From CAXSDR01 sp964236445 (GTDB lineage: Bacteria > Actinomycetota > Actinomycetes > Motilibacterales > Motilibacteraceae), in the NCBI GenBank assembly GCA_964236445.1, contig CAXSDR010000113.1, forward strand, positions 1 to 10,976: a stretch of 10,976 bases of DNA, in the 5' to 3' direction. The position numbers were made by a program, and so were the translations under genes. Every line of letters starts with the position of its first letter. Positions within the stretch are counted from its first letter, which is position 1. Positions 1-5,210 of this stretch are shown here, one piece after another. The notes under the pieces are model-generated. The model saw only the letters and a program-made list of their open reading frames with translations, searched no databases and had not been told where the DNA came from.

Positions 1-848
1 GGGTGCAGAGCACGCGTACGCCGGTGGTCGTGGTGCTCTGCGCCAACGCGGCGTCCGCGGTCGCCTCTCCCCTGCTGGTCTATCCCTGCGGCCTCGGGCT
101 GCGGGGCTCCGCGGTCGCGAACGTGCTGGCCCAGTGGGTCGGTGGGCTGCTCTGCGTCTGGTTCCTGCACCGGGAACGCCCCGCGAGACGACCGGACGCG
201 GTGGTGATGCGGGCTCAGCTGACGGTGGGCCGCGACCTGATGGTGCGGGCGGCCGCGTTCGAGGCTTCCTTCCTCGTCGCCGCCGCGGTCGCCGGGCGGA
301 TGGGTGCCGCCCAGCTCGCGGCCCACCAGATAGCCCTGCAGCTCTGGGCCATGATCGCCCTGCTGCTGGACTCGTTCGCCGTGGCCGCGCAGTCCTTGGT
401 CGGGGCGGCGCTCGGTGGGGGCGAGTCAGGCGGCGCCCGTCACACGGCATGGCGGGTCGCACGCTATGGCCTCGGCATGGGTCTCGTGCTCGCCGCGCTC
501 GTCGCCGCGGGCCGGCAGGTCGTGCCTGCCGTCTTCACGAGCGACGAGCAGGTGCGTCGCCAGATCCATCTCCTCTGGCCCTGGCTGATCGCGATGTCGC
601 CGGTCGGTGGCGTCGTCTTCGCCCTCGACGGCGTGCTGATGGGCGCCGGCGACACGCGCTATCTGCGGAGGGTCACGATCGCCAGCGCGGTGCTCGCCTT
701 CATTCCCCTGACCGTGCTCTCGCTGCCGCTGGGCTGGGGGCTGACCGGCGTCTGGGCGGGTCTCGCCGCGTTTCTCGTGGCGCGGCTCGTCGCGATGACA
801 CTGCGTACGCGCGGGGACCGGTGGGTGGTGCTGGGAAGTCCGCGGTGA
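1..848 (+). CDS. MATE family efflux transporter (DinF-like), C-terminal part
   Basis: This is the C-terminal portion (about 281 residues visible) of a multidrug and toxic compound extrusion transporter, an integral membrane exporter that couples substrate export to Na+ or H+ entry. The reading frame is open at the left edge, so the true start lies outside the window; the GTG at base 3 is internal. The protein is a series of hydrophobic helices. It carries family-typical stretches: GAAQLAAHQIALQLW around residues 101–115, which resembles the conserved segment opening the second half of DinF-type MATE proteins, and VLMGAGDTRYLR around 211–222, a conserved late motif. The full family length is about 440–460 residues, so roughly 160–180 are missing upstream. 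The stop TGA at 846–848 faces the cysM stop seven bases away (convergent). No hairpin terminator is visible between them. The substrate cannot be deduced. Assignment to the family is firm; the DinF subfamily is likely. Confidence 0.88.
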   Translation, partial: VQSTRTPVVVVLCANAASAVASPLLVYPCGLGLRGSAVANVLAQWVGGLLCVWFLHRERPARRPDAVVMRAQLTVGRDLMVRAAAFEASFLVAAAVAGRMGAAQLAAHQIALQLWAMIALLLDSFAVAAQSLVGAALGGGESGGARHTAWRVARYGLGMGLVLAALVAAGRQVVPAVFTSDEQVRRQIHLLWPWLIAMSPVGGVVFALDGVLMGAGDTRYLRRVTIASAVLAFIPLTVLSLPLGWGLTGVWAGLAAFLVARLVAMTLRTRGDRWVVLGSPR

Positions 849-855
849 GGCCCGA

Positions 856-1803
856 TCAGGCCCAGAGCTGCCCGTCCAACGCGTCCTCGGCCTCGTCGAG
901 GTCGCCGTCGTAGGCACCTGTCGAGAGATATTTCCAGCCGCCGTCGCACACGATCAGCGCGATGTCGGCGGACCTGCCCTCCTTGACGCACTTGCGGCCG
1001 ATGCCGATCGCCGCGTGCAGGATCGCGCCGGTGGAGATGCCGGCGAAGATGCCCTCCTGCGCGAGCAGCTCGCGGGTGCGGCGGACCGCGTCGCGGGGGC
1101 CGACGGAGAACCGGGTCGTGAGGACCGAGGCGTCGTAGAGCTCGGGGATGAAGCCTTCGTCGATGTTGCGCAGGCCGTAGACGAGCTCGCCGTAGCGGGG
1201 TTCGGCGGCCACGATCTCGACGCCGGGCACCTTCTCGCGCAGATAGCGGCCGACACCCATCAGCGTGCCGGTCGTGCCGAGCCCTGCGACGAAATGGGTG
1301 ATCTCGGGAAGGTCGGCGAGGATCTCGGGGCCGGTCGTGTCGTAGTGCGACTGGGCGTTCGCGGGGTTGCCGTATTGGTAGAGCATCACCCACTCGGGAT
1401 TCTCCAGCGCCATGCGCTTGGCCACCCGCACCGCCTCGTTGGAGCCGCCCGCCGCCGGGGAGTAGTGGACCTCGGCGCCCCACATGCGAAGCAGCTGCGT
1501 GCGCTCCGCCGAGGTGTTCTCGGGCATCACGCACACGATGTCATAGCCCTTGAGCTTGGCGGCCATCGCGAGCGCGATACCGGTGTTGCCCGACGTCGGC
1601 TCCAGAATCGTCATGCCCGGCTTCAACCGCCCGCTGGCCTCGGCGGCCTCGACCATGGCCAGAGCGGGCCGGTCCTTGATCGAGCCGGTGGGGTTGCGGT
1701 CCTCGAGCTTGGCCCACAGGCGTACGTCGGGCGACGGGGAGAGCCGGGGCAGGCCCACGAGCGGGGTGCCACCCAGAGAGTCGAGCAGCGACGAGAAGCG
1801 CAC
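856..1803 (-). CDS. cysM: CysO-dependent, O-phosphoserine-type cysteine synthase CysM
   Basis: A 315-residue PLP-dependent enzyme of the cysteine synthase family. In the characterised mycobacterial pathway, CysM condenses O-phospho-L-serine with the thiocarboxylate of the carrier CysO, forming a CysO–cysteine adduct. Visible motifs: the PLP lysine K43 in NPTGSIKDRP (37–46), the substrate loop EPTSGNTG (68–75), the phosphate-cradling GLGTTGT (174–180), and the C-terminal GQLWA. From memory, that tail is the same as in M. tuberculosis CysM, where the C-terminus closes over the active site. R212 in the LRN motif aligns, by an eight-residue offset, with the arginine (R220) credited with phosphoserine preference. 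The start is GTG at 1803, giving an N-terminus (SLLDSLGGTPLVGL) that matches the family; the ribosome site is weak. The gene lies 11 bp after cysO, last in the clpS–cysM operon. A plain O-acetylserine sulfhydrylase is the alternative, but the neighbours argue strongly against it. Confidence 0.95.
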   Translation of the reverse strand: MRFSSLLDSLGGTPLVGLPRLSPSPDVRLWAKLEDRNPTGSIKDRPALAMVEAAEASGRLKPGMTILEPTSGNTGIALAMAAKLKGYDIVCVMPENTSAERTQLLRMWGAEVHYSPAAGGSNEAVRVAKRMALENPEWVMLYQYGNPANAQSHYDTTGPEILADLPEITHFVAGLGTTGTLMGVGRYLREKVPGVEIVAAEPRYGELVYGLRNIDEGFIPELYDASVLTTRFSVGPRDAVRRTRELLAQEGIFAGISTGAILHAAIGIGRKCVKEGRSADIALIVCDGGWKYLSTGAYDGDLDEAEDALDGQLWA

Positions 1804-1814
1804 GAGCGGCCGCG

Positions 1815-2087
1815 CTAGCCGCCGGCGACGGCCGGCAGGACTGTCACCGCGTCGCCGTCGTCGACCGTTGCCTGCAGCCCGCCGAGAAAACGGACGTCCT
1901 CGTCGTTGAGGTAGACGTTCACGAACCGGCGCAGCGCACCCCCGTCGACCAGCCGGTCACGAAGACCGGGATGACGGGACTCGAGGTCGCCGATGAGCTC
2001 CTCGAGCGTCGACCCGGCGCCCTCGACAGCCTTCGCGCCACCTGTGTAAGTGCGCAAGATCGTCGGGATTCGCACCTCGATCGCCAT
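1815..2087 (-). CDS. cysO: Sulfur carrier protein CysO (MoaD/ThiS-like, ubiquitin fold)
   Basis: A 90-residue β-grasp sulfur carrier. The C-terminal diglycine (AVAGG) is the site that is activated and turned into a thiocarboxylate, which then donates sulfur to CysM. The body carries the family signatures IPTILRTYTGG near the N-terminus and RFVNVYLNDEDVRFLGGL (about 54–71), then a DGD turn before the final strand. The ATG at 2087 is chosen because translation from it begins MAIEVRIPTILR, the usual N-terminus; the frame stays open another 49 codons upstream, but that extension is arginine-rich and unlike the family. G-rich sequence (GGGGACAGG) lies just upstream as a modest ribosome site. It sits between mec (61 bp upstream) and cysM (11 bp downstream). 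The E1-like activator, MoeZ in mycobacteria, is not in this window and must be encoded elsewhere. Confidence 0.95.
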   Translation of the reverse strand: MAIEVRIPTILRTYTGGAKAVEGAGSTLEELIGDLESRHPGLRDRLVDGGALRRFVNVYLNDEDVRFLGGLQATVDDGDAVTVLPAVAGG

Positions 2088-2148
2088 GGCCGCCTGTCCC
2101 CACTTCTGTGTCTGATGTCGCTGCTGAGAACGACTGCGCCCGCGGAGC

Positions 2149-2571
2149 CTATTCCGTGGCAGAGCCCTCGAGCACGGTGACGCCCTCCTCCGTGACCTCA
2201 CCGCCGAGGATGCGGTAGGACCGGAACTCGACATCGTCAGCGTTGCGGGTCGACACGAGGGCGTAGTGAGCGCCCGGCTCCTGGGCCAGCGCGACGTCGG
2301 TGCGCGAGGGATAGGCCTCGGTGTGGGTGTGCGAGTGGTAGATCACCACCGGCTCCTCGTCGCGCTCGTCCATCTCGCGCCACACGCGCAGCTGTTCGAG
2401 CGAGTCGAACTCGTAGAACGTAGGCGAGCGGGCGGCGTTGAGCATCTCGACGAGGCGGGTGGGCCGGTCGCTGCCGATGGCCCCGGCGACCACCCCGCAC
2501 GCCTCGTCGGGATGGTCGCGGCGGGCGTGGGCCACGATGGCGTCATAGGTCGCGCGGTCGAGCTGGAGCAC
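2149..2571 (-). CDS. mec: Mec, JAMM/MPN+ zinc peptidase that frees cysteine from CysO
   Basis: A 140-residue Mov34/MPN/PAD-1 (JAB) metalloprotease. In the mycobacterial pathway this enzyme hydrolyses the CysO–cysteine amide, releasing cysteine and regenerating the CysO diglycine end. The JAMM zinc site is complete: HSH at 79–81, seven residues, S89, two residues, D92 (H-x-H-x7-S-x2-D), with the general-base glutamate E23 in HPDEACG (20–26). The start is GTG at 2569–2571, giving MLQLDRATYDAIVAHARRDHPDEACG, the standard N-terminus; it follows the DUF2017 stop by nine bases, so expression is probably coupled. The TAG stop at 2149–2151 is followed by 61 bp before cysO. Other JAMM enzymes act on ubiquitin-like modifiers or siderophores; the direct cysO/cysM neighbourhood supports the Mec role. 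Confidence 0.94.
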   Translation of the reverse strand: MLQLDRATYDAIVAHARRDHPDEACGVVAGAIGSDRPTRLVEMLNAARSPTFYEFDSLEQLRVWREMDERDEEPVVIYHSHTHTEAYPSRTDVALAQEPGAHYALVSTRNADDVEFRSYRILGGEVTEEGVTVLEGSATE

Positions 2572-2580
2572 GCCGCCAGC

Positions 2581-3135
2581 CTACGAGGGATCACCCATGG
2601 CGCGGAGCAGGGACTCCTGCAACCAGCCGAGGTAGTCATAGACCAGCAGCGTGGCGTAGTCGGGAGCATCAGGATCGAGGTCGTCACCGAGAGCCTGCTC
2701 GGTGACACCGAGGCGGGTGCCCAGCGCCAGGCGTACGTCGTTGAGCGCACCGAGCCAGGCGAGGACATCGTCGTGGGCGAGCACGACCACCTGGTCGACG
2801 ACCCCCATCGTCGCCAGCGCCCGGTGCGCTGCGGACTGCTTGCGCTCGCGCAGCCCGAGCTCGGTGTAGCGCCGGAAGTCACCGGCCGCCTCGGGGTCGT
2901 CGGGATAGGCGTCGGGCAGCAGCCGGGCCAGCGCGGGGTCGTCGGGCACCTTGGTGGCCGTGCCGATGCCGAGCGAGGCCGTGAGCGGATCCGTCGCGGC
3001 GAGGTCGGGGAGGCCGGTGTCGTCGTCCAGCAGCGAGATGACCTGCTGCAGCAGCGACCCCAGCAGCTCGACCTCGGCCGGCTCGAAGTGGGCCTCGACG
3101 CGACCGCGGCGGCGGCGGAAGGTCCAGCGGGCCAT
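2581..3135 (-). CDS. DUF2017 family protein (Rv1332-like), function unknown
   Basis: A 184-residue soluble protein that I recognise as the DUF2017 family, which in actinobacteria regularly sits directly after clpS. It has no signal peptide, no membrane segment and no catalytic motif that I can name. Visible traits are a basic start (MARWTFRRRRGRVEAHF), an early amphipathic segment EVELLGSLLQQVISLL (about 21–36), a proline/acid-rich block DDPALARLLPDAYPDDPEAAGDFRRYTE (about 65–92), and a mostly helical C-terminal half ending near YDYLGWLQESLLRAMG. The ATG start at 3133–3135 shares one base with the clpS stop (TGATG), so translation is probably coupled. The stop TAG at 2581–2583 lies nine bases before mec. 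Constant partnership with clpS suggests a link to regulated proteolysis, perhaps as a second adaptor or regulator, but this is inference from position only. Confidence 0.85.
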   Translation of the reverse strand: MARWTFRRRRGRVEAHFEPAEVELLGSLLQQVISLLDDDTGLPDLAATDPLTASLGIGTATKVPDDPALARLLPDAYPDDPEAAGDFRRYTELGLRERKQSAAHRALATMGVVDQVVVLAHDDVLAWLGALNDVRLALGTRLGVTEQALGDDLDPDAPDYATLLVYDYLGWLQESLLRAMGDPS

Positions 3136-3437
3136 CAGGTGTCCTGGGTCAACGTGGCCCACAGGCCGTAGCCGTGCATGGCCTCGACGTCGCGCTCCAT
3201 CTCCTCGCGGGTGCCGTTGGAGACGACGGCACGGCCGCGTTCGTGGACGTCGAGCATCAGCTCGGTCGCCTTCTCCTTGGAATAGCCGAAGTGGCTCTGG
3301 AACACCCACGTGACGTAGGACATGAGGTTGACCGGGTCGTTCCACACCAGCGTGATCCACGGCCGGTCGGCGCGCAGCGCCGTCCCACCCTCGAGCGCTG
3401 CGTCCGGGCGCTCAACCTCGACGGGGGCGACGGACAC
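3135..3437 (-). CDS. clpS: ATP-dependent Clp protease adaptor ClpS
   Basis: A protein of about 100 residues, the N-degron adaptor that binds proteins with certain bulky N-terminal residues and hands them to a ClpC- or ClpA-type unfoldase and ClpP. Counted from the GTG at 3437, the core starts at WITLVWNDPVNLMSYV (27–42), containing the N33-D34-P35 loop whose equivalents hold the substrate amino group. It continues with FGYSKEKATELMLDVHERG, whose H65 is the other conserved pocket residue, and ends GLWATLTQD. Two starts are possible: GTG at 3443 (102 residues) and GTG at 3437 (100 residues). I prefer 3437 because the −10-like TAGGCT ends at 3444, so a transcript starting six to seven bases later would begin at that codon (leaderless). 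The gene leads the minus-strand operon and its stop overlaps the DUF2017 start. Confidence 0.93.
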   Translation of the reverse strand: MSVAPVEVERPDAALEGGTALRADRPWITLVWNDPVNLMSYVTWVFQSHFGYSKEKATELMLDVHERGRAVVSNGTREEMERDVEAMHGYGLWATLTQDT

Positions 3438-3443
3438 GACCAC

Positions 3444-3449
3444 AGCCTA
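3444..3449 (-). promoter_or_regulatory. Putative −10 element for the clpS–DUF2017–mec–cysO–cysM operon
   Basis: Read on the minus strand, the hexamer is TAGGCT, which fits the actinobacterial TANNNT −10 pattern. Six bases separate it from the GTG at 3437, the usual distance to a transcription start, so the mRNA would start on the initiation codon. No good −35 is visible, which is common for such promoters. It shares the TA at 3448–3449 with the plus-strand −10 of pncB. Placement is inferred from pattern and spacing only. Confidence 0.5.
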
Positions 3450-3453
3450 GAGT
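3448..3453 (+). promoter_or_regulatory. Putative −10 element for pncB (leaderless transcript)
   Basis: The hexamer TAGAGT fits TANNNT, and seven bases separate it from the pncB GTG at 3461. Transcription would therefore begin at the start codon, giving a leaderless mRNA. That agrees with the lack of any Shine–Dalgarno sequence in the 17 bp upstream of pncB. No convincing −35 is seen. The element overlaps the minus-strand −10 for clpS by two base pairs. Confidence 0.55.
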
Positions 3454-3460
3454 CGCAACC

Positions 3461-4786
3461 GTGGCGCTCCTCTCGACAGCCCTCCTGACCGACCACTACG
3501 AGCTGACGATGTTGCAGGCGGCACTGAAGGACGGCACAGCCCACAGGCGTTGCGTCTTCGAGGTCTTCGCCCGGCGGCTGCCCGGAGCCCGGCGCTACGG
3601 CGTCGTCGCCGGGACCGGCCGGCTGCTCGACGCGATCGAAGCGTTCAGCTTCGGTCCCGAGGAGATCGCGTCGGTGCGAGCGGCCGGCATCGACGAGACG
3701 ACGTGCGACTGGCTCGCGTCCTACAGCTTCGCCGGCGACATCTGGGGCTATGGCGAGGGCGAGCCCTACTTCCCCGGCTCGCCGCTGCTGGTCGTCGAGG
3801 CGTCGTTCGCGCAGGCGGTGCTCCTGGAGACGGTCGTCCTCTCGATCCTGAACTACGACAGCGCGGTCGCGACCGCCGCGAGCCGCATGGTCACGGCGGC
3901 GGACGGGCGGCCCTGCATCGAGATGGGCTCACGTCGGGCGCACGAGCTCGCAGCGGTTTCCGCAGCGCGCGCCGCCTATGTCGCCGGCTTCGCCGCGACC
4001 TCGAACCTCGAGGCCGGTCGCCACTACGGCGTCCCGACCACCGGCACCAGCGCCCACGCCTTCACGCTGCTGCACGACACCGAACGCGACGCCTTCGCCT
4101 CGCAGGTCGCGGCGCTGGGTGTCGGCACCACGCTGCTGGTCGACACCTACGACGTCATCGAGGGGGTACGCGCCGCCGTCGAGGTGGCGGGACCGGCCCT
4201 GGGGGCCGTACGCCTGGACTCCGGCGACCTCGGCACCCAGGCCACGGACGTACGCGCCCAGCTCGACCTCCTCGGGGCGACAGGCACGCGCATCGTGGTG
4301 ACCAGCGACCTCGACGAGTGGGCGATCGCCACGCTCGGCACGGCACCGGTCGACTCCTACGGCGTGGGCACGCGCCTGGTGACGGGCAGCGGCTGTCCCA
4401 CGGCGGCCCTGGTCTACAAGCTGGTGGCGCGTGCACAGGATGACGAGCCCGGCGCGATGCTGACCGCCGTGGCCAAGCACTCGGTGGGCAAGCCGAGCCG
4501 GGGCGGACGCAAGTGGGCGCTGCGGCGACACGACGAGAAGGGGATCGCGGTGGAGGAGGTCGTCAGTCCGTGGCCGGTCGACGCGACCCTGGCCGCCCCG
4601 GCCGAGCCTGGCACACGCGCTCTGCTGCGGCGGCTGGTGCGCAAGGGCGTGATCGTCGGGCGCGAGCCCCTGCAGGTGGCGCGCGACCGGCACGCCACCA
4701 CGGTCGCCGCGCTGCCGCCGCAGGCCCGGCAGCTCTCCCGCGGTGAACCCGCACTCCCGGTCACCTATGTCGAGCAGTCGGGGTGA
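3461..4786 (+). CDS. pncB: Nicotinate phosphoribosyltransferase PncB
   Basis: A 441-residue cytosolic enzyme that makes nicotinate mononucleotide from nicotinate and phosphoribosyl pyrophosphate, usually with ATP hydrolysis; this is the entry step of NAD salvage from nicotinate (Preiss–Handler route). Features: the N-terminal TDHYELTMLQAAL (10–22), typical of the family; FEVFARRLPGARRYGVVAG (33–51); EMGSRRAH (154–161); the catalytic histidine region GTSAHAF (195–201), where H199 corresponds to the histidine phosphorylated during turnover; VDTYD (227–231); and RLDSGDL (251–257), a phosphate-binding stretch. Length is normal. The GTG start at 3461 is preferred because it fits the family N-terminus and lies seven bases after a −10-like hexamer. 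The gene ends in GTGA, overlapping by four bases the start of a nicotinamidase relic, the enzyme that would have supplied nicotinate from nicotinamide. Confidence 0.95.
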   Translation: MALLSTALLTDHYELTMLQAALKDGTAHRRCVFEVFARRLPGARRYGVVAGTGRLLDAIEAFSFGPEEIASVRAAGIDETTCDWLASYSFAGDIWGYGEGEPYFPGSPLLVVEASFAQAVLLETVVLSILNYDSAVATAASRMVTAADGRPCIEMGSRRAHELAAVSAARAAYVAGFAATSNLEAGRHYGVPTTGTSAHAFTLLHDTERDAFASQVAALGVGTTLLVDTYDVIEGVRAAVEVAGPALGAVRLDSGDLGTQATDVRAQLDLLGATGTRIVVTSDLDEWAIATLGTAPVDSYGVGTRLVTGSGCPTAALVYKLVARAQDDEPGAMLTAVAKHSVGKPSRGGRKWALRRHDEKGIAVEEVVSPWPVDATLAAPAEPGTRALLRRLVRKGVIVGREPLQVARDRHATTVAALPPQARQLSRGEPALPVTYVEQSG

Positions 4787-5210
4787 TCGCCCTCGACGAG
4801 ACCAGCGCGCTCGTCGTCGTCGGCATGCAGGTCGCGCACAGACGACCGGGTCATTCTGCTTCACCGTCATTCTGCTTCACCGCAGAGGCGGACACTCGAA
4901 CCGTGGTGCGCGAGGGCAGGGCAAGGATGACGGCTACTCCGGCTTCTCAAGAACGAGATCTCGCATCCCACGAAGAAAAAGCACGCAATTGGGTTCACTG
5001 TTGCACAATTCAGGTGTGCACAGACTTGTGGTTGTCGGCCTGGCCGGTGACTACTGCGTCAAGGCGAGGGCGCTCGGCGGGATCCGACTGGGCTCCGAGG
5101 TGCACGTCCCGATCGCGCTCACGAGATCCGTGGAACTGTCGACGGAGGACGGCGAACGTGCCGTGACGGAGCTCGTGGCGGCCGGCGTCGACGTGTCTGC
5201 GACGCGATGA
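4783..5210 (+). pseudogene. pncA: Decayed nicotinamidase (PncA-like, isochorismatase-fold hydrolase)
   Basis: Remains of a nicotinamidase, which would convert nicotinamide to nicotinate for the upstream PncB. The N-terminal strand is in the frame of the GTG at 4783 (ETSALVVVGMQ), where the catalytic aspartate of the usual VVDxQ is glycine. After it roughly 70–90 residues of a normal enzyme are missing, including the region that should hold the metal-binding Asp and His residues. Homology resumes as DTRTVVREG (about 4891–4917), where the catalytic lysine position of the usual RKG reads glutamate. It then shifts frame to GQGKDDGYSGF and finally TQLGSLLHNSGVHRLVVVGLAGDYCVKARALGG, which keeps the nucleophile Cys of DYC, to the stop at 5208–5210. 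Read from its own start, the frame ends at TGA 5164–5166. The start overlaps the pncB stop (GTGA) and the old stop overlaps the next gene (ATGA). The middle, 4851–5020, has about 55% G+C. A local assembly fault could explain part of this. Confidence 0.82.
4851..4882 (+). repeat. Perfect 16-bp tandem duplication inside the nicotinamidase relic
   Basis: The unit TCATTCTGCTTCACCG occurs twice in direct succession (4851–4866 and 4867–4882) with no mismatch. It lies where the central part of the nicotinamidase has been lost. Sixteen is not a multiple of three, so the duplication alone shifts the frame. Replication slippage, or end-joining that filled a deletion junction, would give this pattern. 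Confidence 0.9.

Noticed and set aside
849..855. Terminator between the MATE gene and cysM
   Set aside because: Seven bases only; no hairpin followed by T residues is visible on either strand.
2088..2148. Riboswitch or internal terminator between mec and cysO
   Set aside because: Only 61 bp, with no strong hairpin or known aptamer pattern visible. A minus-strand TAGGCT overlaps the mec stop but is not supported by spacing to cysO.
2266..3171. Plus-strand open frame across mec and DUF2017
   Set aside because: Antisense shadow spanning two well-supported genes and the gap between them.
3929..4870. Long minus-strand open frame opposite pncB
   Set aside because: High-GC shadow of pncB. Its translation is rich in Arg, Gly and Ala with no recognisable domain, while the plus strand encodes a full enzyme.
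5002..5020. Small inverted repeat TGCACA–7 nt–TGTGCA
   Set aside because: Six-base stem only, no U-tract, and it lies within the homologous C-terminal part of the nicotinamidase relic, so it is probably incidental rather than a terminator or operator.
4783..5166. A novel 127-residue protein starting at GTG 4783
   Set aside because: Only its first strand and a short middle segment look like nicotinamidase; the rest is out-of-frame sequence of that gene. A decayed gene explains it better than a new protein.
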